Assembly: GCA_913757435.1 (NCBI GenBank)
Contig: CAJYDM010000001.1
Location: 620,001 to 684,000 of the forward strand
Source: Syntrophomonas sp. DTU019
GTDB lineage: Bacteria > Bacillota > Syntrophomonadia > Syntrophomonadales > Syntrophomonadaceae
Reading direction: 5' to 3'
Length of the DNA: 64,000 bases
Part shown: piece by piece, positions 27,283-35,317 of the stretch
Layout: each line of letters begins with the position of its first letter
Numbering within the stretch: the stretch's first letter is position 1
Program-made: the position numbers and the translations under genes
Notes under the pieces: model-generated
What the model was told of the DNA's origin: nothing
Databases searched by the model: none
Seen by the model: the letters and a program-made list of their open reading frames with translations, nothing else

Positions 27283-27906
27283 TATATCACCCACCCGATT
27301 CTCAACTACAGTGCCATCTGACAACGTAGCGAACTTTTCCAGGCCAACGTCTATTCCAACGGATTGATTAGTCTTAGGTAGGTATTCAGGCTCAATCTCA
27401 CAAGCAAAGCAAACGTACCACTTATCTACTTCTCGTTTTATCGTGCAGGTTTTAATAGTACCTTGTATTTTACGATGTAGTTTAACCTTTATATTGCCGA
27501 TTTTAGAGAGTTTAATCCGTTGATAGCCTTTATTATTTGCAGATAGGCTAAACCCAGACTGAGGATAAGTGAAGCTGTCGTACCAACCGTAACCTTTGAA
27601 GCGAGGATAGCCTGGGTTTTCGCCTGACTTAACTCTACGAAAGAAGTTTTGAAAAGACTTATCTATCCGAAGAATTACTTCCTGCAATATTTGGGAATGA
27701 ATTCCTTTGTATTCAGAGAAGTATTTTTTAATCTCTAATAACTCAGCTTGTTGGTCTAATCTACGAACAGATATGCCAAATTGCCGATAAGCTATTTTTC
27801 GCTGCTCTAAAGCACAGTTATATAGCAATCGGCAGGACTCTAAAGTATTTGCCAGTTTTTTAGCTTGTGATTTAGTTGGATAAAGCCGGTATTTATAGGT
27901 TTTCAT
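27283..27906 (-). pseudogene. tnpB: TnpB (IS200/IS605-type) RNA-guided nuclease, C-terminally truncated
   Basis: About 208 residues of TnpB remain: MKTYKYRLYPTKSQAKKLANTLESCRLLYN at the N-terminus, RRVKSGENPGYPRFKG in the middle and SVGIDVGLEKFATLSDG carrying the first RuvC Asp. Sequence breaks at VENRVG where the IS3 end begins. The remaining RuvC residues and the zinc ribbon are absent, so no nuclease activity is expected. The element's right end, which would carry the omega-RNA, is lost with it. Confidence 0.85.
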
Positions 27907-28012
27907 AACTATATTATACCACGGGGGGGAACAAACGTTCCGCCTTTCATCTCCCCATTGAAATAAGGAGAATTCCCGGCGGGCTTCTTAAACCTCGCCG
28001 GGAAATGATACA

Positions 28013-28050
28013 AAAAGCCCGCTTGCACGGGCCTTTGTCAATCTAATAAA
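28013..28050. repeat. Hairpin plus TGTCAATCTAATAAA repeat, copy 1
   Basis: A hairpin (GCCCG / CGGGC, 28017-28032) is followed by TGTCAATCTAATAAA (28036-28050), repeated exactly after another hairpin at 30897-30911. Read on the minus strand the hairpin is followed by CTTTTTG and could also be a weak terminator for the secreted-protein operon ending at 28091. Confidence 0.5.
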
Positions 28051-28090
28051 TTCGATGGTTTCAGAGACATCCCGGCTTGGGCCGGGGATT

Positions 28091-29518
28091 TTAGTCTCTT
28101 AGGTCTACTCTTGTCTCCCTGTCGGGGTTTAGTTTCTCCGTGGGGTAGTCTTTTTCCTGGTATATCGTAACAGTGGTTTCGCCGTAGTTGTTGGACGGGT
28201 TTATGTCTATCCCGTTTAGTACATTTACTTGTCCAGTGAATTTATATGTCCCAGGGCCTAGACTGTATTTACTGTCGTAAAACTGGAAGCTCTTTTCACC
28301 TTGTTCGTTTCTATATAGGGTAGTATGTTCGGTTTTGCTGCCACCTGGATAAGTGAGGATAGTTTCGACTTCTGCTAGTAGAGCGAAATCATGCTTTCTT
28401 ATCTCTGCGTTTATGATGACATCGGTTTTCTGCCCCGGTTTGACTGTCTTACTGAAATCGAGGGGCATTCTTATACCTACATCTATCCCGTCTGGGATAA
28501 TGCCGATCGCCATGAGGTTGTTGTCCTGGTTTATCTCTGTGGCAGGGGTAAGTCCGTCTATATTGGCTTTGAAGAATAATCTCCGGGGGTGTTCGGGTAC
28601 GGTTACGGTCACATCAAATGTCTTTGAGTCGCCTTTGGCTAACTCTATGGGTTCAGTCTGCCAGGGGGAATTACTTCCCTGCCATCCTGTAACGGGGTCT
28701 TGCCCATCGCGTTCCCAAACTGCTTTAAAGTCGGTTATTGCTTTTGCGCCGCAGTTGTGTAAAGTGACCGGGAATGTAATCAGTTCGCCTTCCTTGCCTT
28801 CGTAGGTTTTAGCCAGGTTTTTGTATTCTTCTTTGTATTCGTTAGAGCCTTCCGGGGTGGGGTAGAAATCAGGGGATTCTCCTCCTACTTCAACTACTGC
28901 TTCGGTGAAATACCAGAATACGCCTTTAGGGAAATTCTTATTGTTGTAGCTGATGCTTCTTACATTGCCGTTGGTGGACCAGTTTATAGCCCCTTCTATG
29001 CAAGGTGCGTTATCAGCCACGCATAAGAATATCTCGTAGGTGCCTTCTTCTTCAAGGTTCAGGTTTCCGATTATGTTTTTGACCGAATTAAAGTCTCCTA
29101 CAATAGCAGATTTGATCTCATGCTTGTGTCGGTCCTCTCCCTGGGGTGTGAAGCGGTATTGAATATCATAATAACTCAATTTACTGCCGCTACCGGGGCT
29201 GCTTAGGTTATTTATGATGATTTTATCTCCGAGCTGGGCTTTGATAACTGGGGAGTCTTGCTCGGGGACAATAAAACTGTTGGGAGTATCTGTTGCCGCA
29301 GACTTAATAGTAGTGGGAAGCAGGGTATCTTTAGACTTAATCTGTAATGAGAATACGGCTGATGGGTGTTCAATAGGCTCTGTGCTGATACGAGCCGTAC
29401 GATAGTCAACCACCCCCGGGTACTTGTCTCTTTCATCATCTCCTATGCCATCGGCATAAGCGGGTACGGCAGAAAAAAGAAACACTAGCATTAAAGCTAG
29501 TGAAAATATTTTTTTCAT
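28091..29518 (-). CDS. Secreted CARDB-like protein
   Basis: The 475-residue protein has a signal peptide (MKKIFSLALMLVFLFSAVPAYA). The region about 245-345 has a CARDB/Ig-like pattern: GELITFPVTLHNCGAKAITDFKAVWERDG, DSKTFDVTVTVPEHPRRLFFKANIDGLTPATEINQDNNL. A second similar domain (350-460) ends INPSNNYGETTVTIYQ. CARDB domains are extracellular adhesion modules. It is the last of several minus-strand genes of the mobile module and starts 9 bases after the stalk-domain gene. It may serve cell contact during transfer. Confidence 0.7.
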   Translation of the reverse strand: MKKIFSLALMLVFLFSAVPAYADGIGDDERDKYPGVVDYRTARISTEPIEHPSAVFSLQIKSKDTLLPTTIKSAATDTPNSFIVPEQDSPVIKAQLGDKIIINNLSSPGSGSKLSYYDIQYRFTPQGEDRHKHEIKSAIVGDFNSVKNIIGNLNLEEEGTYEIFLCVADNAPCIEGAINWSTNGNVRSISYNNKNFPKGVFWYFTEAVVEVGGESPDFYPTPEGSNEYKEEYKNLAKTYEGKEGELITFPVTLHNCGAKAITDFKAVWERDGQDPVTGWQGSNSPWQTEPIELAKGDSKTFDVTVTVPEHPRRLFFKANIDGLTPATEINQDNNLMAIGIIPDGIDVGIRMPLDFSKTVKPGQKTDVIINAEIRKHDFALLAEVETILTYPGGSKTEHTTLYRNEQGEKSFQFYDSKYSLGPGTYKFTGQVNVLNGIDINPSNNYGETTVTIYQEKDYPTEKLNPDRETRVDLRD

Positions 29519-29527
29519 GGCTACCTC

Positions 29528-30337
29528 CTATGGTAAGGTCTTGGTAAGGGTGAGCAGATGGGTTTCCTGTCCATTCACCTTCCCGTAAATATCAAATGTA
29601 ACCACATCACCGGATTTCGGCTCTGGAGTATAACCTTCTTTGTAAAACTGAAAGTTATTATTCCATACATCCTGGGGCAGTACCATGTGAGTTGCATCCC
29701 ACATTAAACAATTGCAGTTGTTCCACTCCGGGTGGCTGGTACAGACTACACGAATTTGTTTCATTGGTATGTTCTTGTCATTAATACAAAACCAAAAAGA
29801 CGGATCGTTGTAGTTATTAGTAACTAGAATATTGTAATCCCCTACTTTAATGATATCTTCGTACCCGGGTACAGTGGGCTTCTCTTGGACCACGGTCTTT
29901 ACTTCACTCGGAGTAGTGGAGATAAGCACAGTATAAGTATTGGGATCCCAGCCAACAGTTGCGCCAATAGCTTCTGCTGCAAACCGGATGGGGATACAAG
30001 TTCTGTCTCCGGTAATTACCGCCTGGGTGTCCATAGTCTTTTTTACGCCGTTTACAGTATAGGTTTTGCTGCCGATAGTGAATACCACAGTGGTTCCGTC
30101 TTTCTCGAAGATAGCCTGTCTGGTGTCATTGTTCCAGTCTACGGTAGCCCCCATAGCTTCCATAGGTGCGCGCATTGGTACTAAGGTGCGGTTGTTCTGG
30201 TCGATGTACGGCCGCTGGTCGGGGAATGATAACACAGTCCCATCAATCTTCACCGTTACATCGGGAGCTGCCCCTGCGGGCAGCACCATCGCCATCAGTA
30301 AAATTCCCATCAGTGCTATTAGTTTTATTTTCTTCAT
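29528..30337 (-). CDS. Copper amine oxidase N-terminal (stalk) domain protein
   Basis: The 269-residue protein has a signal peptide (ending PAGAAPD) and two stalk-domain halves: DGTVLSFPDQRPYIDQNNRTLVPMRAPMEAMGATVDWNNDTRQAIF and a second GVKKTMDTQAVITGDRTCIPIRFAAEAIGATVGWDPNTYTVLIS. The domain is common on Clostridial secreted proteins and probably acts as a cell-surface module. The C-terminal 120 residues are a unique beta-rich region with several Trp. It lies 9 bases before the CARDB gene and is likely cotranscribed with it. Confidence 0.75.
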   Translation of the reverse strand: MKKIKLIALMGILLMAMVLPAGAAPDVTVKIDGTVLSFPDQRPYIDQNNRTLVPMRAPMEAMGATVDWNNDTRQAIFEKDGTTVVFTIGSKTYTVNGVKKTMDTQAVITGDRTCIPIRFAAEAIGATVGWDPNTYTVLISTTPSEVKTVVQEKPTVPGYEDIIKVGDYNILVTNNYNDPSFWFCINDKNIPMKQIRVVCTSHPEWNNCNCLMWDATHMVLPQDVWNNNFQFYKEGYTPEPKSGDVVTFDIYGKVNGQETHLLTLTKTLP

Positions 30338-30368
30338 GAAAAAATCCTCCTCGTAGTATTAAAAGAAA

Positions 30369-30392
30369 AACCCTCCAGCGAGGGGGGTTAAA
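30369..30392 (-). terminator. Terminator after the coiled-coil protein gene
   Basis: The stem AACCCTCC / GGGGGGTT (30369-30376, 30382-30389) is followed on the minus strand by TTTTTCTTTT. It lies between the coiled-coil gene ending at 30422 and the stalk-domain gene start, so the two secreted-protein genes probably have their own promoter. Confidence 0.55.
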
Positions 30393-30421
30393 GTTTGCTC
30401 CCACAAGACTTCCTGTGGCTT

Positions 30422-30817
30422 TCATTTAACCTTGCGTTTATTGCTCTTGGTTCGATCTAATACTTCGATTTGTATGTCGTGGGATTCAATCTTATCTTCG
30501 ATTCGCTCCAGGCGTTCGGTATGACCGTCAATCTTATTGGCAACCGTATTTATAGTGCTGGCTAGAAATTTTATGCTTTCATCAGTAGAAGCTTGCCGGT
30601 TAGTTAGCTCTATTACGTTTTCTGACAAAATGCGAATTGGGGCAAAAGCTTCGTTTTCTAATCTAAGCTCTAGGTTTTTTTGCCCATCTTTTACTGAAAT
30701 GATATCTGATTGTGCCGATATCATGTCAGAACGCATCGCACCTATGTCTGATTGTATTCCGGTTATGTTGGATTGCATCATTTCAAGCATCTGCAATATT
30801 TTGGCTTCGTTGTCCAT
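30422..30817 (-). CDS. Coiled-coil protein, 131 residues
   Basis: The whole sequence is a long heptad-like helix: MDNEAKILQMLEMMQSNITGIQSDIGAMRSDM, then ENVIELTNRQASTDESIKFLASTINTVANKIDGHTERLERIEDKIESHDIQIEVLDR, ending in a basic KSNKRKVK tail. Such proteins occur often in phages and mobile elements of Clostridia. It is cytoplasmic with no signal peptide. AGGAGGTATTAAC precedes the ATG. Function unknown. Confidence 0.65.
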   Translation of the reverse strand: MDNEAKILQMLEMMQSNITGIQSDIGAMRSDMISAQSDIISVKDGQKNLELRLENEAFAPIRILSENVIELTNRQASTDESIKFLASTINTVANKIDGHTERLERIEDKIESHDIQIEVLDRTKSNKRKVK

Positions 30818-30863
30818 GTTAATACCTCCTAAAAAGGCTGTGAGATAATTTTACCATACGTCC

Positions 30864-30911
30864 CCCAGGAAGCCCATGTCTTTAGGCGTGGGAGTATGTC
30901 AATCTAATAAA
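30864..30911 (+). repeat. IS200/IS605 right-end-like hairpin plus TGTCAATCTAATAAA, copy 2
   Basis: The stretch AGGAAGCCCATGTCTTTAGG followed by CGTGGGAGTATGTCA has the form of the right end (omega-RNA 3' part) of IS605-type elements: a CCCATG / CGTGGG hairpin followed by GAGTATGTCA. The next bases, ATCTAATAAA, are the same as in copy 1. No TnpB gene lies beside it, so it is an orphan end. It now supplies the last codons and stop of the membrane protein gene ending at 30899. Confidence 0.5.
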
Positions 30912-31171
30912 GTTGTGGGAGCTGTTTCAGTAGGAGCTGTTCCAGTGGTTTCAATGGTCAGTATTTTAGCTGTGCTTGCGCCAATATTTTCTATCACTCC
31001 GGGCTGGAATGAGAAATATAAGAACGCTATAACGAACAAAGTCACTACTGCCATCATGATTTCTTTTCTAAACAGGAACATAAGGATAACAGCAAATCCT
31101 GCGATTGCCACCAGAGGGCGGACCGCCTCCATGACGTTATACATCGCCGTAATGGGTTCAAATCCAAACAT
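30899..31171 (-). CDS. Small membrane protein of the transfer module
   Basis: The 90-residue protein has two hydrophobic segments (VRPLVAIAGFAVILMFLF and MAVVTLFVIAFLYFSF) joined by a basic turn (RKEI), then a polar tail. This resembles TcpD/TrbC-sized proteins of Gram-positive conjugation systems. It lies 15 bases after the pilin-like gene. The last residues (LLD) and stop codon are encoded by the orphan IS605-like end, so the original C-terminus may have been replaced. Confidence 0.55.
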   Translation of the reverse strand: MFGFEPITAMYNVMEAVRPLVAIAGFAVILMFLFRKEIMMAVVTLFVIAFLYFSFQPGVIENIGASTAKILTIETTGTAPTETAPTTLLD

Positions 31172-31186
31172 GACTGCCTTCCCCCC

Positions 31187-31498
31187 TTACTTTCCAAAGA
31201 TCAGGCTGTTTAATCCGCTGCCGATGTTTAAAATAGCAGAAGTGTCAGCCAGTAAGAAATACAGCAAGCTCGCGCCTATAACAAGAACGATAGCCTGCAC
31301 GATCAGGCCACGAGTTAACATAGTTAATGCTCCTACCGCCGCTGCTATGAGAATAATCAGGGCGATGAACTTTAACACTCCCTGGGCTTGGGTTTGGGGG
31401 TCAAATGCTGCATGGGCAGGTTGGACTGCCGCAAACAAAATTGCTGCCACTAAAAACAGGGCAGGCAGCATAATATCGACTCTAAGGTATTTCTGCAT
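31187..31498 (-). CDS. VirB2/TrbC pilin-like membrane protein
   Basis: The 103 residues begin with a signal-like hydrophobic stretch (IMLPALFLVAAILFAAVQPAHA, cleavage near HAA) and continue with two hydrophobic helices (VLKFIALIILIAAAVGALTML and LIVQAIVLVIGASLLYFLL). Size and layout fit VirB2-type pilins or TcpD-like proteins of type IV secretion. Its neighbours include a VirD4-type coupling protein. The assignment rests on topology and context. Confidence 0.55.
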   Translation of the reverse strand: MQKYLRVDIMLPALFLVAAILFAAVQPAHAAFDPQTQAQGVLKFIALIILIAAAVGALTMLTRGLIVQAIVLVIGASLLYFLLADTSAILNIGSGLNSLIFGK

Positions 31499-31509
31499 TG
31501 CGTTACCTC

Positions 31510-31776
31510 CTAGACAGTTTTTACAATAAGTCTCATTGCAGTGCGGGGTTCTCCATTGTTTTCGATGTCAAAGAATCCAGGGATACATATCAAGTCCATC
31601 CCCTGCGGGGCTGCAAACCCTCTGGCGATAGCGATAGCCTTGAGTGCTTGGTTGACCGCCCCAGCTCCAATGGCGTGGAGCTGAACATCGCTTCCCTCTT
31701 GTACTTCGTATAGAATAGCCCCTGCGACTTTTTGAGGGGCTGAGTCGGTTCTTACGCGCATGATTTGTGCTCTCAT
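31510..31776 (-). CDS. spoVS: Stage V sporulation protein S homologue
   Basis: The 88-residue protein (ATG at 31776, AAAGGAGAAA before it) matches SpoVS over its length: MRVRTDSAPQKVAGAILYEVQEGSDVQLHAIGAGAVNQALKAIAIARGFAAPQGMDLICIPGFFDIENNGEPRTAMRLIV. SpoVS is a small Alba-like nucleic-acid-binding protein needed for late sporulation in Bacillus. Here it lies within a transfer operon between a pilin-like gene and a membrane hydrolase gene. A mobile-element copy is unusual. The chromosomal copy was not seen in the window. Confidence 0.9.
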   Translation of the reverse strand: MRAQIMRVRTDSAPQKVAGAILYEVQEGSDVQLHAIGAGAVNQALKAIAIARGFAAPQGMDLICIPGFFDIENNGEPRTAMRLIVKTV

Positions 31777-31787
31777 ATTTTTCTCCT

Positions 31788-32234
31788 TTAAAAAATAATT
31801 TGCGACCATGAAGCCGCAAGAAATAAGGTCATCAATACTGATAAAGTGATGTCTGTTAGTGAGTTTGTCATTACCAGCGGGAATCCATAGTATTCAGGGT
31901 AGGGCCACAACCAGGGAATCTTTGATGGGGTTAAAGAGTCCAATATTAAATGGGAAGCATATCCTATCGTCATGGGAATTGCCCAGGTGGGAAAGAACTG
32001 TATGGCTGCAATATAGGCTATTATTACTGCTAACAAAGAGTGGAGCATTCCCCGGTGTCCGAATATTAAATTCAGCGGCAATGAAATAAACGGCAGTTTT
32101 CTGCCCAGTTTGGATTCAGGCGTGTCAAGGTCGGGCAGAAGTGAAAAAACTCCTGCGACGGCTATGCCCGCAGGCGGCTGGCCTATCAGGGTAGCTGCCA
32201 ACATCCCCGTAGCCAGGTGGGTTGTCCATCTCAT
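31788..32234 (-). CDS. YdjM-like membrane-bound metal-dependent hydrolase (DUF457)
   Basis: The 148-residue membrane protein has the DUF457 pattern: MRWTTHLATGML (H6), SLLPDLDTPES (metal-binding Asp residues), FGHRGMLHSLL and GYASHLILDSLTPSKIPWLWP. These His/Asp clusters likely bind metal at the membrane. Families of this type are DNA-damage-inducible in E. coli (YdjM), function unclear. Its stop lies 11 bases before the spoVS start on the same strand. Confidence 0.8.
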   Translation of the reverse strand: MRWTTHLATGMLAATLIGQPPAGIAVAGVFSLLPDLDTPESKLGRKLPFISLPLNLIFGHRGMLHSLLAVIIAYIAAIQFFPTWAIPMTIGYASHLILDSLTPSKIPWLWPYPEYYGFPLVMTNSLTDITLSVLMTLFLAASWSQIIF

Positions 32235-32246
32235 AAAAACTCCTCC

Positions 32247-32537
32247 CTAGAAAGCTAACGCTCTTGGGCGTATCTCGTTTTTCTCGTACCAGTGCTGATA
32301 TCTCTTGTTTCCCAGATAAGTGATCACGGTGATTTGCTTGTCTTGATACTTTGCGACTATAGCATGACCCTGATAAGAAACCTTGTATATCTGTTCATCG
32401 TAAGGAGGGCGGCGGGATTGTTTTTTACCCCTTCTTGCTATCATCAATAAGAGGTTTTCTGCATTATTGTCGGTTGTGTCTCTGAATGATCTGCGCTGGT
32501 ACTGCTCTATGGCATGGGTGGTTACTATAATTTCCAC
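32247..32537 (-). CDS. DUF4258-like small protein
   Basis: The 96-residue protein begins EIIVTTHAIEQYQRRSF and has KVSYQGHAIVAKYQDKQITVITYL in the second half, which fits the small DUF4258/BrnT-like fold (H..(E/R)R, then two strands). Members can be toxins or unknown. It lies between the RecU-like gene and the DUF457 gene in the same operon. No antitoxin partner is evident. Confidence 0.55.
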   Translation of the reverse strand: MEIIVTTHAIEQYQRRSFRDTTDNNAENLLLMIARRGKKQSRRPPYDEQIYKVSYQGHAIVAKYQDKQITVITYLGNKRYQHWYEKNEIRPRALAF

Positions 32538-32551
32538 AGTAATTCTCCTTT

Positions 32552-33055
32552 CTACCCGACTTGTTTGTATTTTTGTGCAATAAACAAAAAGTCTAAAATT
32601 ATACCCTGCCGGCTTTTGACTCTGGGGTAGTTTCTAAACCAGCTTATGGGAACTGTTTGGTTGTTGAAGTCTATGTCCTTATATGGGATTAGATAGTGTT
32701 CCTGAAGGCTCCAGAAGGAAATAAAATAGAACTTTAAACCTTCCCACCGTTCAAGGAATTCCTTCTGGTGACTTTCTCGATTCCAGGGGTCAATTCTAAA
32801 AAGAGTTTTGTTATTGGTCTTCTTAGCTTCCATTGCAAATGGAATTCCTTGAAACTGGCCGATGTAGTCTACGGTGCTTTTTTTCTCGGGGATTGTTAGT
32901 AGACCTTTTTGGGTCGTGCCTATGATCTTAAACGGTGTAGGGATTTTCTGTATGGATGCAATTTTTCTCTGGTAGTATTGTTGGCAGGCTGCGTCTAACA
33001 AGGTTTCTAGTTCGTTGCCAAGATTGGCTTTAGCTCCAAAACGAATCACAGTCAC
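32552..33055 (-). CDS. RecU-like Holliday junction resolvase
   Basis: The 167-residue protein has GNELETLLDAACQQYYQRKIASIQKIPTP at the N-terminus, STVDYIGQFQGIPFAMEAKK (catalytic D...E-x-K, about 64-80) and the RecU-type HQKEFLERWEGLKFYFISF...YLIPY block. This is the PD-(D/E)XK nuclease pattern of RecU, used to resolve recombination junctions. The start is GTG at 33055 or 33049, preceded by AAAGGCGG. It overlaps the coupling protein gene by 26 bases. Mobile-element copies may process plasmid-like intermediates. Confidence 0.75.
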   Translation of the reverse strand: MTVIRFGAKANLGNELETLLDAACQQYYQRKIASIQKIPTPFKIIGTTQKGLLTIPEKKSTVDYIGQFQGIPFAMEAKKTNNKTLFRIDPWNRESHQKEFLERWEGLKFYFISFWSLQEHYLIPYKDIDFNNQTVPISWFRNYPRVKSRQGIILDFLFIAQKYKQVG

Positions 33056-34847
33056 CGCCTTTCGTATATATTCCGGGCGCTTCGTCTTTGGTGGTTTCCG
33101 TCTTTATTTCTGATGCGTAAGTGATCTTCTTGCCTCCGGTTTTCTTGAATTCCTCCGCCCAGTCGGGCTTAAAATCCGACACCGAAGCAGGCTGTAATAG
33201 CTTAGTCATGGGGTGTTTCGAGAAGTCTAGTTTTTTTATCCTGATGGGGTTTAGCCCCCACGACACCGACAGGATTGCATCCTGGGGTGGCATATGAGTG
33301 AGTTCGTCAGGGTTCATAAGATAGCGGGCTTTTGAGTCTTTTCGCTTGCTCCCGAAGTCGAATACTGCGAACACCCGGCGCGTCTGGGCTTCAACTTCGA
33401 TCGTGCCCTTGCCCAAGTGTTCGGAGATATATCTCGCGCTGGTTACGTCTTTCACTCCCAGCGTCAACCAGGAGTCGCAGTCGGCCATGATCGTTTCCCA
33501 GTCTCCGTCGGGGTAATGGCTTTGAAGTTGGGTGATGGATTGGAATATTACTGAACAGGCAATGCCCCTGCTCCGCATGGTAGATATTTTTTTGGTGAAG
33601 TCCGGGATGTGCCCGATGTTGCAGAATTCGTCCAATAAAAAATTTACGGTGGTTGGCAGCCTGCCGTCGTTCCGATCCGCGCTACGGGTGAGGCTTATAA
33701 ATAAGAAAGAAAAGAATAAAGAAGCTAAAAAATCAAAGGTTCTATCCATATCAGACACGATGCAGAAATACGCGGTTTTGGTGTGGCCTGGAGCGTCTAA
33801 GCTGATGTCTGATTCCTCGGTAAGCGATCGCACTAAAGTATTTTGGAAGACCTGCAATCTGGTCCCCAGTCCGATGATGACTCCTGATCTTACCTGCGCG
33901 GATGTTTCGGCGTAGATGTTGTATGGCATTTTAGCCGGGTGATCGAAAGCCAGCGGGCTGAATATCAAGTCCATGTATTTCGAATCGCCGGAAGCCAAAA
34001 TCTGATATAGCGAACCAAGGTTGCGCTCAGACTGAGGAAGTTCATTGATGACGTACAGGGTGAGAGCTTTTAGTAAATTAGCTTCTGCGCGGTCCCAAAA
34101 CGGGTCGCCGCTCTTTCTCCCCGGAGCCTGAGTGTTGGCGATTACCACTTCGGTAAACAACTGCGCGTCTATATCTGTTTTTACTTGTGATAGTGGGTTC
34201 CAGCGGTCGGAGTGGAGCATATCAACCAGGTTAAATATCTTCACATCGTAACCTTGCTTAAGGAAGAATGGCCGGAAGTCTCTGGTGAGTTCCCCTTTGG
34301 GGTCAGTGACGACTACCGACCAACCGCTATCTACTGCCTGGAATAAGTTTAATCTCACATAAGCCCTTGATTTACCGGAGCCGGGCGGCCCCAGAACAGA
34401 TACGTTCAGGTTCCCCCCTACATCAGCAGGAAGTATCAGGGGTTTGTTGTTGAAGGTTCCGAATAATAAGCCCGGAGAGAGTTTGAATCTGAAAACCTTT
34501 TTGATTTCATTAAAGGTTGCCCATCGTGCCGAACCCAAGAGATTCCCGTAATATTCGGGTTCGGTTTTGCTTTGAGTTCCCAGCCGATGTGTGCCTAGAA
34601 GCGACAGGACAGATATCATTAATAAGAGATTAGCCCATTGCCAGGTATGGATTATCGCCTCCCCTGCGGGGGAAGCATTTTTTCCAAACAGAGCAATCGT
34701 CAATTCCCATGTTGCGCGGAGGGGGTGTTCTTTAATAAACCCCAATACTTCTGGAGCGACAAAGAATGCTGAGATGTATCCCACTATCCATATGTCCAAG
34801 AGGAACAGGACCGGCAGAAAGAAGAGATACATCTTTCGTTTATCCAT
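33030..34847 (-). CDS. VirD4/TraG-type conjugative coupling protein
   Basis: The 605-residue protein (ATG at 34847, AAGGAGAAA before it) has two N-terminal membrane segments (YLFFLPVLFLLDIWIVGYISAFFV and WANLLLMISVLSLL), a Walker A LGPPGSGKSRAY at about 155-167, the TraG-type VVTDPKGEL block, and a Walker B LLDEFCNIGHIPDF about residue 385-398. TrsK/VirD4 ATPases deliver the relaxase-DNA complex to the secretion channel. The C-terminal region is unique. No relaxase or VirB4 gene is visible nearby, so this may be a mobilizable element. Confidence 0.9.
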   Translation of the reverse strand: MDKRKMYLFFLPVLFLLDIWIVGYISAFFVAPEVLGFIKEHPLRATWELTIALFGKNASPAGEAIIHTWQWANLLLMISVLSLLGTHRLGTQSKTEPEYYGNLLGSARWATFNEIKKVFRFKLSPGLLFGTFNNKPLILPADVGGNLNVSVLGPPGSGKSRAYVRLNLFQAVDSGWSVVVTDPKGELTRDFRPFFLKQGYDVKIFNLVDMLHSDRWNPLSQVKTDIDAQLFTEVVIANTQAPGRKSGDPFWDRAEANLLKALTLYVINELPQSERNLGSLYQILASGDSKYMDLIFSPLAFDHPAKMPYNIYAETSAQVRSGVIIGLGTRLQVFQNTLVRSLTEESDISLDAPGHTKTAYFCIVSDMDRTFDFLASLFFSFLFISLTRSADRNDGRLPTTVNFLLDEFCNIGHIPDFTKKISTMRSRGIACSVIFQSITQLQSHYPDGDWETIMADCDSWLTLGVKDVTSARYISEHLGKGTIEVEAQTRRVFAVFDFGSKRKDSKARYLMNPDELTHMPPQDAILSVSWGLNPIRIKKLDFSKHPMTKLLQPASVSDFKPDWAEEFKKTGGKKITYASEIKTETTKDEAPGIYTKGGDCDSFWS

Positions 34848-34882
34848 ATATTTCTCCTTCAAAAAAATAGGACGCAAAAAAA

Positions 34883-34898
34883 CAGGACGCGCGTCCTG
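34883..34898 (-). terminator. Terminator between XRE regulator and coupling protein genes
   Basis: A perfect palindrome, CAGGACGC / GCGTCCTG, is followed on the minus strand by a run of seven T. It ends the upstream XRE transcript (gene stop at 34936), so the transfer operon probably starts with the coupling protein. Confidence 0.7.
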
Positions 34899-34935
34899 CC
34901 TCGCTGTAACTTATGTGGTCTTATTAGAAGTCGAT

Positions 34936-35253
34936 TTATCCGTGGGGCGATTTTTGGTTTTCTTTTGCTTCTTGGCATACGGCCAATAAATCCGAAACAA
35001 ACTTCCGCTGCCTAGCACTTAGAGATACTATGTATGACTCGAAATCATCAGTCCGTTTAAGGCCCAGTAACCAATCAGTGGAAGTCGACAAAATAATAGC
35101 AGTATCATACAGCTTATGAACATCGGGGATTCGCTTGTTGGCTATGTATAATGATACTGTTTTGGTCGTTACTCCTAATTCCTCGGCGAACTTTGCTTTA
35201 CTTATACCCTTTTCTGAAAGGGCCAATTGCAACCTAGAACCGAAGTTTCGCAA
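34936..35253 (-). CDS. XRE-family regulator
   Basis: The 105-residue protein starts with an HTH_3 domain: FGSRLQLALSEKGISKAKFAEELGVTTKTVSLYIANKRIPDVHKLYDTAIILSTSTDWLLGL (residues 4-65). The C-terminal part is a helical tail. It probably represses genes of the mobile module. It is placed between the DNA-binding protein gene at 35318 and the transfer operon. Confidence 0.8.
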   Translation of the reverse strand: MRNFGSRLQLALSEKGISKAKFAEELGVTTKTVSLYIANKRIPDVHKLYDTAIILSTSTDWLLGLKRTDDFESYIVSLSARQRKFVSDLLAVCQEAKENQKSPHG

Positions 35254-35317
35254 CTTTATACCTCCCCCTTTGGGTTTTGCACATTTTTTTTCGTATTGTT
35301 ACCGCCAGGTTCCCCTT

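Noticed and set aside
28013-30911. Possible short CRISPR-like array
   Set aside because: Only two repeat copies nearly 3 kb apart with genes between. There is no spacer array and no cas gene.
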